Of a DNA stretch of 64,000 bases, positions 23,140-35,694 are shown piece by piece; position 1 is the stretch's first letter; every line of letters begins with the position of its first letter. Under the pieces are notes generated by a model, which did no database searches, was not told where the DNA came from, and saw nothing but the letters and a program-made list of their open reading frames with translations. Source of the stretch: Panax quinquefolius (lineage: Eukaryota > Streptophyta > Magnoliopsida > Apiales > Araliaceae). The translations under genes were made by a program, and so were the position numbers. Where the stretch lies: positions 6,638,237 through 6,702,236 of the forward strand of contig CM035168.1 in the NCBI GenBank assembly GCA_020205615.1, in the 5' to 3' direction.

Positions 23140-23333
23140 CTTAGGTTATGAACCTTAGGTGGGGGAAAAAATCCTTAGGAAGTAACCTTCGAGAAGATAG
23201 TGATGATAAACTCTTATCGGGTTTTAAGGAAGAAGTAATAAAACACTTATGTGCTTATGTGTTTACAACTTATGTGTTCGTGAGAGTCGAGTAGTAATGA
23301 TTAGTAATTAAAACTTAAACTTTGGTTGACAGG

Positions 23334-23852
23334 ATGATTAATATAGGAGGATCCAGTCAAACTAGGGAAGAAGAGCCTCGAGATATTCAGGTAGTTTGGG
23401 AACAATTACAGCCACGGGAAACAGTTCCGTTGGTCACAGTAGTTGAGCAGGAGAGAGTACCTGATGAGGATGATGAGATAGAGACGGACGAGGAAGATCC
23501 CTTGGAGCTACCACAAATGGAGGAGGTGGAAAGGATTCCACTTAACTCGATAGCTGGCCGTATATACGATGAGGTGCATGACCACAACGTGGAACTTCAA
23601 GATACTGTCGAGGAATTGCAAGAGATAGTAGCTGAACAACAGACCTCGTTGGCACAGAAGGACGATGAGATCCAGGATCGAGAAGAACGACTGAACAATG
23701 TTGAAGAGAAGTTGTTTCACACTAAAGAAGAGAATGACCAAATGAGAGCAGAGATTGCAGAGTTGAAGAGCAAGTTGAGAAAAGAGTCTGCAAAAAGGGC
23801 AAGAGCCGAAGACACGTATGAGGAAGCTAATCAACGGGCCGAAATAGCATAG
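23334..23852 (+). CDS. Coiled-coil ORF of element C, unknown function
   Basis: 172 residues from ATG 23334 to TAG 23850; translation from a TTG four codons earlier is not supported. The first 60 residues are acidic (DEDDEIETDEEDPLELP). From about residue 80 on, a long heptad-like helix (ELQDTVEELQEIV, ERLNNVEEKLF, AEIAELKSKLRKE) predicts a coiled coil. It lies 210 bp after the primer-binding site, where gag would begin, but shows no zinc knuckle and no gag core I recognise. Reading continues in frame past the TAG for another 49 codons (to TGA at 24000), with a basic AKRRKMEEM stretch, so the stop may be secondary. It could be an upstream accessory ORF of a LARD-like element, a diverged gag, or a captured host fragment. 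I cannot name a function. Confidence 0.55.
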   Translation: MINIGGSSQTREEEPRDIQVVWEQLQPRETVPLVTVVEQERVPDEDDEIETDEEDPLELPQMEEVERIPLNSIAGRIYDEVHDHNVELQDTVEELQEIVAEQQTSLAQKDDEIQDREERLNNVEEKLFHTKEENDQMRAEIAELKSKLRKESAKRARAEDTYEEANQRAEIA

Positions 23853-24267
23853 GGAGACGCACAAGCGAAGAGAAGGAAGATGGAAGAGATGGATAACGTG
23901 TTCAACATCGTAATCAATCAAGCTCAGGATCGGGTCATGGGTTACCCAATTCAGTTCGAGACGCTACCCTCGTACATACTAGATCGTCGAACCATGTTTT
24001 GAATTATAGAAGAAGAGCGTCGTAAGGCTTTGCAGTATCTTAATAGGACATCGTAGGAAGTGTACTTGATTTATGATTTATGTTATGATAAGTATTATGT
24101 AAATCCCAAGTGTTATGCAACTTATGGGATATGATGATGATATCCTGAAACTTTAGTAGTTCAGGAAAATAATGTAAATAGCAGTGATGCTATGGATATG
24201 ATGTTTTTCAAAGAATTAAGTATGAATAGAAGTTATTATCTTCTTTTATCCAAAGTATTATGTGTTA

Positions 24268-26945
24268 TGTGACACCCCCAAAATAGGTCCATTCCATCCA
24301 ACCCATTCTAAGTCGCCAAATACATGGTACAGAAATAACTACAACTTTATTAATACATTTGTCGTACAAAATACGACAACATATATACTGTGAGTTTAAA
24401 TACAATTATTGTCTTCTAGACAATATAAATACCCAAATAAATTCTCATTACAATTATTTATACATTATTTTACAAAAATGGTGAGGACTACTAAACAACT
24501 CTCTCTAGAACCTTCATTCCATACCCCGACTAGTACTCTCGCTACATTCTCGCCTCCCGAAAGAAAAATAGAACAACAAGGAAAAGGGTGAGCTCAACTA
24601 GCCCAAGAAAGAATATTATGACTAAGATAATATACAACAAATTATCGTTAGTCTTCAACAGGAAAATCTAATAGAATACAATAGACAACCATTTTAAATC
24701 AATCTTTGCGGTGAAATAATAATTCATTAGAAGAGTTAAGTAGAGAATGCAAACTACTATCTTCTATATATGAATTTAAAAGTTCATCGTCGATATTTTA
24801 TCCTCGTAACATCAATCAATATATATCTCGAATCAAATATTCATCTTTGCACTACAGCCAAAGATATTCATCACCGGTCATGTTCATCTAAACACTGCTC
24901 ATCTTCGCACTACGGGCCAAAGATATTAATCGATTCATTGGCCATATTCATCTCAACACCTATTCATCTTTGCACTACGGGCCAAAGATATTCATCAAGA
25001 AATCATTCATCTTTGCACTACAGGCCAAAGATATTCAGTTATATCATCATGTAGGACTGAGGATGATGAAAAATATTTTTTGAAGAAACGAATCCGGTGA
25101 AACAAAATGACAAGGATTAAGGATTCGTACTTTGTTTTATCCATGTCCAAAAATAACTCAAAAATAATCATAGTGGTGTAAAATTCAAGAATGATCAAAA
25201 TATGGATACAATCAAAGCTAGTACCCACAATAGATATTTTAGACGAAAAGGAAATTTTTTTATTTTTCGATGAATAGTGCCGTATTCGTGAATAAAGTGT
25301 CGATACGTGAATAATAGTCAGATACGTGAATAGTAACTCAGACACCAAAAGTTCCAAATTTGATAAAAACTTCAGATCAATATTTCAAATAATGATATTG
25401 AAGAAATAATATCATTACGAAAAAAATAATATCCCTTACCTCGAAAAGACAAGATTTAGTTGAAACACCCTGGATATAAAGCTATGACTTGAACTTGCAC
25501 CGTATAGCAAATACTCAAAGTATACTCAAAATACTCACAAGAATACGCTCGATAATATAGAGAGAAAATTTCATTTACGGTGTGATTTTCAATTCTAACC
25601 TAAGCACCCTATTTATAGGAAAATGCTTAGAACACCAAAGTAGAAAATTTAATATAATAATATTATTTTTAATTAAAATTCTTACGCACACCTAGCATCT
25701 GAATTCAGCCATCTAATCACATGTTAAATGAGTCCCAACAATGTAAAAAATGTTTTTCTTATTTAAATTATTTTAAACTTCCAAAAATCAATTATTTCGG
25801 AGCTTCAGAACTTCAATAATTCATAATAAATAGCCCTTTTATCAGAAAATTCGAATCTCGTGATTTTTTATAGTAAATTCAATTCTCTACAACTTTGCGT
25901 AAGAAAGTCGCTTTCAAATTCCAAGCGTAAATCGACCAAATCCATAAACGAAGCGATTTTACAGTGCTATAATCAAATTTCGATTCGATAATTGTGTTCA
26001 CCAACACACAAAAATATGTGTTAAACTTTTAATGCCATAAAAATACTCTTCCTCATATACTCATATATCCCACATTCATTATAAAAATATTACTGCTCAT
26101 ATATTATTAAAATAATATATTTAAATGAATTATTTTATCGTAAAAGATAAAATATTAATTTTCAACAATTGTCACATTAAAAATTTTCTCCATCTATATC
26201 CACATAAAATCAATATTTTCCTCATCATATAAATCAATAATTAATTATTCACAAATAATATTACTGAGAATCACAAGATCGCAAACCAGCCGCTCCTGTG
26301 AGAGAGAGGGGCTTTCCAATAAGGATCTCTCTCTTCGACGCCAAATTATTAGGTGACCAAACCTCTCCTTGAGATGTAACTTTCTAGACATTGCCAATAA
26401 TGTTATCTAATAATATTATTCAGATAATATAAATTATTGTCTCATAATAATGGAAAATACCGTGTAATGACAATTTATTGAAACAACAATAATATAAAAT
26501 ATCAATGCAAAGAATTATTGAATCAATAAAATAAAATAATCGAAGCAAGAATTACTATAACAATTATTGAGTAGTGCCTTCTTACGTAAGAATCAATAAT
26601 TGGTGCAATACCGTGTGCTCTTCTTGCTCAACAACGCGTATTAGTGTGTTTTAACCTCCCGTATTCCAACAAGATAATCTGTAATAACTACAATCGCTAT
26701 TTATAAATAAGTTATATTTGTCGCTTTCTTCATCCAATCGCTTTCCGCTATGGGACCCACAAAAGACCGCACTGTCGCATTTAATATTCCCCCACGAAGA
26801 ATGAATATTTTATAACCACTTGCTTATTCAAAATATTTGCGTATTTTACCCATAACTATCCACATTAATCAAATCAACCCTTACTATTTCAAAATAATAA
26901 ATAGAGAAAAATAAATTTTATTTATTAATAATTTGGGGTCTTACA
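24268..26945 (-). mobile_element. Element D 3' LTR
   Basis: 2678 bp, TGTGACACCCCC ... GGGGTCTTACA. Followed on the plus strand by AACCTCCCTCCTT, the complement of a polypurine tract, which fixes the orientation. Minus-strand TATA-like CCTATAAATAGG lies near 25609-25620. Confidence 0.85.
24838..25035 (-). repeat. Stem-loop minisatellite, array 2 (D LTR)
   Basis: Four units of about 50-60 bp, each with a loop GCACTAC(A/G)GGCC between complementary arms, e.g. ATCTTTG (24843-24849) with CAAAGAT (24859-24865), and 24966-24972 with 24983-24989. The other D LTR has the same array at 30598-30795. In the A/B LTRs the same loop appears with ATCC/GGAT arms (3760-3830, 53940-54080). Confidence 0.7.
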
Positions 26946-29900
26946 ACCTCCCTCCTTATGAAATTTCGTCCTCGAAATTGACGTGACGTATTAGTGTTTT
27001 CAAAAGATGAGAATACCTCACTTTCATTTCCGTTTCCAACTCCTAGGTCATTTCCTCAATAGCATGGTTTCTCTATAAAACTTTAACTTGTGGTATAACC
27101 TCGGTACATAAGACATGTTCTTTCCTATCCAAGATCTTGACAGGTACCTCCTCGTACGTTAAGTCTTCGGCTATCTCGTCCGGTTCTAACTCAATGACGT
27201 GGTTCGGGTCATCCACATATTTACGTAACATCGATACGTGAAAAACGTTATGAACACGTATCATACTTGGCGGTAAAACGAGTCTATAGGCCACAGTTCC
27301 TATTCGATCGAGAATTTCAAATGGATTAATAAATCGAAGGTTTGAGCTTTCCTCACCTCACCGATTCTCGCTTTTGAAATAACAACTTCTTGCACCTCCT
27401 TCTTCAAATTCATCAGCTCCGGTGTGTAGCTTGAACAACTTTAACTTTATTGATTAAAGTCGATTATACTCGTATATCATCACGTGGGTACCTAGAGTTT
27501 TCATCTCCATCTCTATTATTTGTAAATTATACTGAAATGAGTCTTTGACAATATCGTACTTCAGATTTCAGATACGATCTTCTACTCAACACGCCACCTA
27601 CCACGTTCGCTTTTCCGTGATGGCATGGTTAGAACATGTGTCTTTGAAATGAGTCTCCTCTTGAGTTCTTCAAGCTCTTCCCACATTCCTTGCTCCATTC
27701 GAATTTTGTATCTCTACGAGTCGATTCGTTAATAGAATAGCGATTCGAGAATATCCTTCAACGAATCTCCGATAATAACCAACTAAGCCTTAAAAGCTAC
27801 GATTTCGATTCCGACTTAGGTTGTTCTCAACCGCGACTCATATTCCAACCTTGGATAAGACGTTACAATGACACCTATCGGTTTACTATTATGCGAATAT
27901 GGTGTCCCCTACGGAGAGTCTGGCTTGATGCATTTCACAAAGGAAGTCACCGATAAAGGCTCGGTACCAAATTTATAGTTGAATTTTTAACTCACGAAGT
28001 TCAATAGAGCCATTCGATATGAGATTTTAGAAATGAGTTTTGTACCGGTTCAAAGTCGATACAAAATTTAATATCGAACTTTGGGAGTAAGCGAAGAAAT
28101 TCTTGAAATACGTCGGAAAAAATTAATAACAATGTAAATATTATTCAAATCGACGTGTCTTTATTCAAATTCATAACATGGACTAAGAAAACTTGACATC
28201 CGTAATAAACGAATGACTTCATGGCTTGATATGAAAATGTTTGACTACAATGGTTTGATTGCTTGAATTCAATAACAAAGTTGCTTAAGAATATGAAAAC
28301 TAACAACCTTACGAAAGTAATCAATTTTAACGATGAGTAGTTAACCTTAAAATCACATCAAAAGCAAATATCTCTATAGAAATAAGGTTAACGAGTAATG
28401 TGATAGTGCCAACTCAATCAAGCAAGATTTTTAAACAACGGATGTAATGAAAGTTTCTCCTAACTGAGTCTCCATAAATAGGTCAAAGTCTAATTTCTCC
28501 GTGAAAGTCAAGTTCAAACGTTGAGCGCAAAGCAAGAGAGATAAAAGAATGGGTAGAACCGATATCTAGTAAGGTATAAACTTCGCAAGAATTTATAATT
28601 AACTAACCTGCGTGCTAACCGTTCGGGTTCCTCGCATTTTGACCGGCCACGCGACAAACGCTCTTCCGAGAACCGCTGACTTTGACTTTTCCGGGACATC
28701 CTTTTGAGTCACCATTCCCTACCGGATGGGTTTCGATATCGTCTAATCTCGAAAGATATATGTCCTTCTTTTCCACAATTATAGCATACCTTAAACTGTT
28801 GTGGTCGTTTGGGATATGTCCCTCTTTCCCGCATTTGTAACATACGACCGATAGGTGGTCTTTCTCCTCCTTAGAACCCCGATTCTCACGAGACCGTTGT
28901 CTTCACATGGTCGTTGTTAAATCTCCTCTTTTCAAAATCTCCTCATGACTCACTTCTTCTATTTTTATGGCCATGATTACCACCAGAGTGGTTACCGCTT
29001 TGTCCGTATTCTTCTTTCTCCATTTGGTTATCGTTATTCGATGACCGCTATCTTGATATGATCCTGGTTATGGTCCCTCGGTTGAACGTGATTTCGTTAT
29101 CTCGCTCTAACAACCGAGCCCCAGCCTGACAACATCATCTGAATAGAGAAAAATTTATGAGAAATGAGATAATGACGTATGCCGTGTTTCAAACCTCTCG
29201 TAAACATCCGCGTCATACGTTCCTCATTCTCCACCAAATGAGGTGTAAACTCGGATAACTCATGAACTTCGCCATCTTTGGGACACCGTCCATTTATTCT
29301 CGCTCCATCTAATAAACTCCACTTCCTTCATATAGCGAATACTTTCGGGAAGTACTTGTCATTGAACTGCTTCAAAAATGTCTCCAATGACATGCTTTGA
29401 GTCTTGCAATTTGGATAGAGTGCGCTTCACGATTCCCACCAAGAATCCGCTCGTTCACGAACATAAAAGTAGCGAATGGAACTTTCGTTCCTCCGCATCC
29501 CAAGACATCGAATATCTTGGTAATTTATTTGACCCACGCTCTCGCCTTAATTGGATCCGGCTTTCCCAGTCAGTAGTCCCAACTCTTTGAATCGCTTAGT
29601 CATGTGACCACCCGTGAATTGCTATCATTTCCTCCTCAGATTTTGAACACGAGTCTCCTCGTCTGCGATTTTGCATGAACTACAAAAACTTCTAAACATC
29701 CCTCGTTCATCATCTCGCTTTCGGTGGTGTTGTTCACAGGAGGTACATTGCCACTGTGCTGCACGCTCTCCTCGTTGGTAAATGAGCATCTCCACGATCT
29801 CATTTACTCCATCATTAATATTCTCAATTGACATTCTCAAAATCATCATAAAACAAGGGTTAATTAAACAAATTAACAAAATCACATAATACCCTATATT

Positions 29901-30020
29901 ATGACCAACCAACAAATAAACTTAGGTAGGACACACTAGCGAAGGATTTACTCGTCTCTCCTCCTAGTTCTATTCCCCGATCTCCGCCAGAGATCATATC
30001 CTAAGCTCGATACCAACCGC
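26946..30020 (-). pseudogene. Element D internal region: broken gag-pol polyprotein
   Basis: Minus strand, from 5' to 3': leader after the primer-binding site; gag (about 29600-28950); zinc-knuckle region (about 28900-28750); protease linker (28700-28500, the YRFYPFF stretch that follows DTG in sister copies); start of RT (to about 27900); then a jump to the integrase C-terminus and chromodomain-like module. That last part is open at 27073-27294 and reads MIRVHNVFHVSMLRKYVDD, then ELEPDEIAEDLTYEEVPV. Most of RT, all of RNase H and the integrase core are deleted. The rest is full of frameshifts. The polypurine-tract complement is at 26946-26957. Confidence 0.8.
30005..30015 (-). other. Primer-binding site of element D, one base short
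   Basis: Plus-strand GCTCGATACCA is the complement of TGGTATC(A)GAGC, the initiator-tRNA-Met site, lacking one base at the CTG. Element B has the full GCTCTGATACCA at 38913-38924. Confidence 0.7.
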
Positions 30021-31865
30021 GATGGCGCCCCAAAAATAGGTCCATTCCATCCAACCCATTCCGAGTCGCCAAAAACATGGTACAGAAATAACTACAACTT
30101 TATTAATACATTTGTCGTGCAAAATACGACAACATATATACTGTGAGTTTAAATACAATTATTGTCTTCTAGACAATATACATACCCAAATAAATCCTCA
30201 TCACAATTATTTATACATTATTTTATAAAAATGGTGAGGACTACTAAACAACTCTCTCTAGAACCTTCATTCTATACCCCGACTAGTACTCGCTACATTC
30301 TCGCCTCCTGAGAAGAAAAATAGAACAACAAGGAAAAGGGTGAGCTAAACTAGCCAAGTAAAGAATATTATGACTAAGATAATATACAACAAATTATCGT
30401 TAGTCTTCAACAGAGAAAAATCTAATAGAATACAATAGACAACCAGTTTTAAATCAATCTTCACAGCGGAAATAATAATTCATTAGAAGAGTTAAGTAGA
30501 GAATGCAAACTACTATCTTCTATATATGAATTTAAAAGTTCATCGTCGATATTTTATCCCTGTAACATCAATCAATATATATCTGGAATCAAATATTCAT
30601 CTTTGCACTACAGGCCAAAGATATTCATCAGTTGGTCATGTATTCATCTAAACACTGCTCATCTTCGCACTACTGCCAAAAGATATTAATCGATCATTAT
30701 ATTCATCTCAACACTGCTTCATCTTTGCACTACGGGCCAAAGATATTCATCAAAAAATCATTCATCTTTGCACTACAGGCCAAAGATATTCAGTTATATC
30801 ATCATGTAGGACTGAGGATGATGAAAAATATTTTTTGAAGAAACGAATCCGGTGAAACAAAATGACAAGGATTAAGGATTTGTACTTTGTTTTATCCATG
30901 TCCAAAAATAACTCAAAAATAATCATAGTGGTGTAAAATTCAAGAATGATCAAAATATGGATACAATCAAAGCTAGTATCCACAATAGATATTTTAGACG
31001 AAAAGGAAAAATTTTTATTTTTCGATGAATAAAGGCTTATTCGTGAATAATGTCAGATATCGTGAATAGTCTCAGATATCGTGAATAAGAACTCTCGACA
31101 CCAAAAGTTCCAAATTTGATAAAAACTTGAGATCAATATTTCAAAGATAATGATATTGAAGAAATAATATCATTACTGAAAAAAAATATCCCTTACCTCG
31201 AAAGACATCTTTAGTTGAAACACCTGGATATAGGCTATGACTTGAACTTGCACCGATATAGCAATACTCAAAGTATACTCAAAATACTCACAAGAATACG
31301 CTCGATAATATAGAGAGAAAAACTTCATTTACGATGTGATTTTCAATTCAACCCAAGCACCTATTTATAGGAAAATGCTTAGAACACCAAAGCAGAAAAT
31401 TTAATATAATAATATTATTTTTAATTAAAATTCTTACGCACACCTAGCATTTGAATTCAGCCATCTAATCACATGTTAAATGAGTCCCAACAATGTAAAA
31501 AACGTTTTTCTTATTTAAATTATTTTAAACTTCCAAAAATCAATTATTTCAGAGCTTCGGAACTTCAATAATTCATAATAAATAGCTCTTTTATCAGAAA
31601 ATTCAAATCTTGCGAATTTTTATAGGAAATTCAATTCTCTACAACTATGCAGAAGAAAGTGTTTCCAAATTCCAAACAGAAATTGACCAAAATCCATAAA
31701 CGAGCGATTCCCCGACAGTAATGAATATTTTATAACCACTTGCTTATTCGAAATATTTGCGTATTTTACCCATAACTATCCACATTAATCAAATCAACCC
31801 TTACTATTTCAAAATAATAAATAGAGAAAAATAAATTTCATTTATTAATAATTTGGGGTCTTACA
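30021..31865 (-). mobile_element. Element D middle LTR, internally deleted
   Basis: Nearly identical to 24268-26945 for its first 1.65 kb. It then lacks about 830 bp: CATAAACGAGCGATT near 31700 runs straight into the AATGAATATTTTATAACC that lies near 26803 in the other copy. It ends GGGGTCTTACA at 31865. The start is degenerate (TGGCGCCCC for TGTGACGCCCC). Confidence 0.8.
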
Positions 31866-32800
31866 ACCTCCCCTCCTTATGAAATTTCGTCCTCGAAATT
31901 GACGTGACGTACAGTGTTTTCAAAAAGATGAGAATACCTCGCTTTCATTTCTGTTTCCAACTCCTAAGTCATTTCCTCAATAGCATGGTTTCTCTACAAA
32001 ACTTTAACTTGTGGTATAACCTCGGTACATAAGACATGTTCTTTCCTATCCAAGATCTTGACAGGTACCTCCTCGTCACGATAAGTCTTGACTATCTCGT
32101 CCTGGTTTCTAACTCAATGACGTGGTTCGGTCGTCCACATATTTACGTAACATCGATACGTGAAAAACGTTATGAACACGCATCATACTTGGCGGTAAAA
32201 CGAGTCTATAGGCCACAGTTCCTATTCGATCGAGAATTTCAAATAGATTAATAAATCGAAGGTTTGAGCTTTCCTTACCTCACCGATTCTCGCTTTTGAA
32301 ATAACAACTTCTTGCACCTCCTTCTTCAAATTCATCGACTTGATGTGTAGCTTGAACAACTTTAACTTTATTGATTAAAGTCGATTATACTCAGATATCA
32401 TCACGCGTGGGTACCTAGAGTTTTCATCTCTATCTCTATTATTTGTAAATTATAAGAAATGAGTCTTTGACAATATCGTACTTTCGTGCTTGTATACGAT
32501 CTTCTACTCAACACGCCGCCTACCACGCTCGCTTTTCGGGGATGGCATGGTTAAAACATGTCTTTGAAATGAGTCTCCTCTTGAGTTCTTGAAGCTCTTC
32601 CCACATTCCTTGCTCCATTCAATTTTGTATCTCTACGAGTCACCAAGTTAATAGAATAGCGATTTGAGAATATCCTTCAACGAATCTCCGATAATAACCA
32701 ACTAAGCCTAGAAAGCTACGTATTTCGATTACCGATTTAGGTTGTTCTCAATCGTGACTCATATTCCAACATTGGATAGCGTTCTTACAATGACATCGCT
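31866..32800 (-). pseudogene. Second copy of element D 3' internal end
   Basis: Parallels 26946-27870: polypurine-tract complement (31866-31878), then the chromodomain-like module, now split by frameshifts (compare 27073-27294), then integrase C-terminal sequence. It ends where plus-strand gag of A begins, near 32800. It is the tail of an upstream tandem unit whose own front has been lost. Confidence 0.75.
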
Positions 32801-35694
32801 ACGATTACGGGAGTTTTTGGAGAGCCAAAACCACTTAAGGCGGAGACGTGGATAAAGCGATCTGCAAGATATTTGATGTCTAGGGATGCTCAGGAGCAAA
32901 AGGTTCCTTTGCCACCTTCATGTTGTCGTGCGAGAGACATTACTAGTGGGAATCTATAAACGACTCAACTGCCCGACCGAAGATGACTTGGGAGAAGTTC
33001 CAAGAATTGTTCAATGACAAGTATTTTCCCGAAAGTATTCGTCACATGAAAGAGGTAGAGTTCATCAAGCTAGAGAAAAACAACATGACCGTGTCGTAGT
33101 ACGAAGCCAAGTTTGCCGAGTTGATCCGATTTGCATCCCATTTGGTTGATAATGAGGAGAGAATGACGCGAATGTTTCTAAGAGGTTTGAAACCAGAGAT
33201 ACGTCAATATCTTATCTCTCATAAACTGTGTTTGAATTCAGATGTTGTTAATAGGGCTCAGTTATTGGAGCGCGATAACGAGTCAACGCAACTAAAAGAG
33301 AGCAAATGGCAAAAATTATAATACCAAATGGAGAGTAGTCATCGAGCGGTGACAACAAGCGTGGAGGAATCAACAAAAGGCCTATGGTAACCACTTGGTG
33401 GTAATCGGGGCCAAAACAATAAGAATGGACATTTCAAGAAAAGGAGATTCAACAATGATGGAAAGACGTCAAAGACCAAAGACCCGTTGTTAAGGAAGGA
33501 GAAAGACCACCTATCATATGCTTCAAATGCGAGGAGAGGACACATCATCGATCCGAATCTAGCCATGCGATTCAAAAGCATGTTATAATTGTGGAAGAGA
33601 AGGTCACTTAGCTCGATTTTTGTCGCATCAAGACAAATTCAACTAGGATGGAGGCACCAAAGGCCGCTCCGAAGAAAAGTCAAACCGGTAGGTGCAAGGA
33701 GAGGCGTTTGTTGTGACCTCCCAGAGAGCAAGGAACCCGAATGAGGTCATCACGGGTAAGCTTATCATAAACTCTAATGAAGTCTATACTTTATTTGATA
33801 CCGGGTTCTACCCATTCTTTTATTTCTCCTACTTGCGCCATCGATTAAATTTGACTCGGAGAAATTAGACTTTGACTTATCTCGTGGAAACTCCGTTGGG
33901 AGAAACCTTCATTACATCCATCGCTTATAAGTCTTGTTTGGTTCAAATCGATACCCTCACATTACCTCGTCGATCTTATTTCATTAAAAATACTTGCATT
34001 TGACGTGATTCTAGGGATTGATTGGTTAACTACTTATCATGCAAAAATTGATTATTTTCGTAAGGTTGTTAGCTTTCATAATCCTAATCAACCTATTATG
34101 CGAATTCAAACGACCAAACCATTAAAATCAATCACGGTCATCTCAAGCCATAAAGCTATTCGTTTATTGAAAAACGGATGTCGAGCTTTCTTAGCTCATG
34201 TCACGATTTAAACAAAATACGCCGATTTTGAATGATATTTCTATTGTTAATAAATTTCTGACGTATTCCCAAGAAGAACTTCTGGACTACCCCGGCGTGA
34301 AATTGAATTTTGTATCGACCTTGAACCCGGTACAAAACCCATTTCCAACGTCCCATATCGAATGGCTCTTATTGAGCTTCGTGAGTTAAAGACCCAACCG
34401 CAGGAATTGTTAGACATCGGTTTTATTCGGCCCTAAGACGTCTCGTTATCAGGTGCTCTGCTTCTATTCGTTAAGAAGAAAGATGGGAGTATCACGACTT
34501 TGTATTGATTATCGGGAGTTGAATCATGTCACCATCAAAATAAAAATACCCATTCCCACGTATTGATGACATGTTTGACCCGATTCGTATGGCGTCAAAT
34601 TATTTTCAAAGATTGATCTTCGCCCGGATATCACCAATTAAAGATTAGAACCGATGACATTCCAAAGACGGCTTTAACTCCTAAGACGAGCATTATGAAT
34701 TCCTAGTCATGTCTTTTGGATTGACTAATGCTCCTCGCCGCCTTCATGGATATGATGAACCCGAGTATTCAAGGAATATTTGGATCACTTTGTGGTCGTC
34801 TTTATTGATGACATCCTTATTTATTCCAAAAGCCGTGAAGATCATGAGCAACACTTGAATTCGATACTTCAAAAGCTTCGTGAATATAAGCTTAATGCCA
34901 AGTTAAAGAAATGCGAGTTCGGCGAGGAAGTAGCATTCCTTAGGCACGTGGTATCAAGTTATAGAATATCATCTGACTGACCCAAAGAAAGATTGAAGCT
35001 ATTCAAAGTCGGGAGTAACCTAAATCAATGGTCGTATCGTAGCTTTCTCGGCTTAGTTAAAAGGTTATTATCGGAGATTCGTAGAAGGGTTTTCTCGAAT
35101 CGCTACTCCCTTAACTCAGCTGACTCGGAAAGATACAAAATTCGGTTGGAACGAGGAATGTGAGAAGAGTTTTCAAGAACTCAAGAGAAGACTCATTTCA
35201 GCACCTGTTCTGACAATACCATCTGGCTAGGAGGGATTTGTCATCTACAGTGATGCTTTAGGCAAAGGGTTAGGATGTGTTTTCATGCAACATGAGAAAG
35301 TCATAGCCAATGCTTCTCAACAACTCAAAGAATATGAGAGGAATTATCCTACTCATGATCTAGAGTTGGCAATTTTGTTATCTTGACTTAAAATTTGGAG
35401 GCATTACTTGTATGGGGAGAAAGTGGAGATCTTTACGGATCATAAAAGCCTCAAATATTTCTTCACTCAAAAGGAACTCAACATGCGACAGCGACGTTGG
35501 CTTGAACTGTTGAAAGATTATGATCATACCATCCAATACCATCCTGGAAAAGCGAACGTGGTAGCTGACGCATTGAGTAGAAGATCATATGTGGGTACGA
35601 GTCCGATATTGTCAACACAAAGGCCTATTTTATATGACTTGCAAAGGATGAAGATAGAGATAAAGACTCTAGGGACCCACATAATGATGGCAAG
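32800..35694 (+). pseudogene. Element A gag-protease-RT-RNase H, broken
   Basis: Plus-strand polyprotein of a Ty3/gypsy element, with domains recognisable in several frames. Gag: KFQELFNDKYFPESIR and FASHLVDNEERMTRMFLRGL (about 32990-33200). Zinc knuckle CYNCGREGHLARF..C (33581-33623), with a one-base insertion before the last Cys. Protease active site LFDTGF (DTG codons 33797-33805). Reverse transcriptase [10 protein letters not shown] (FIDD 34801-34812). RNase [11 protein letters not shown] (near 35435) and [16 protein letters not shown] (35535-35583). These are in the right order, and the integrase continues after the insertion of element B at 50431. At least a dozen stops and frameshifts show it cannot be expressed whole. 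The 5' end of gag is lost at the junction with D. Confidence 0.88.

Larger units (their letters stand above)
20196..24267 (+). mobile_element. Element C: second gypsy-like LTR family, 5' portion
   Basis: A 2.9-kb LTR (20196-23124), a primer-binding site and one ORF. The element is cut at 24267 by the LTR of D, and no 3' LTR, protease or polymerase was found. It is either a truncated autonomous element or a non-autonomous derivative (LARD-like). A same-family LTR starts at 61522 and a minus-strand relative at 56034. Confidence 0.7.
24268..32800 (-). mobile_element. Element D: tandem LTR-internal-LTR-internal gypsy derivative
   Basis: Read on the minus strand: an internal fragment (about 32800-31866), an LTR (31865-30021), an internal region (30020-26946) and an LTR (26945-24268). 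Both internal ends carry the same polypurine tract and chromodomain-like C-terminus, so the middle LTR is shared. The LTR subtype (TGTGACACCCCCAAAATAGG) is a sister of the A/B subtype. At about 32800 the minus-strand sequence switches abruptly to plus-strand gag of element A, an illegitimate junction. Confidence 0.75.
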
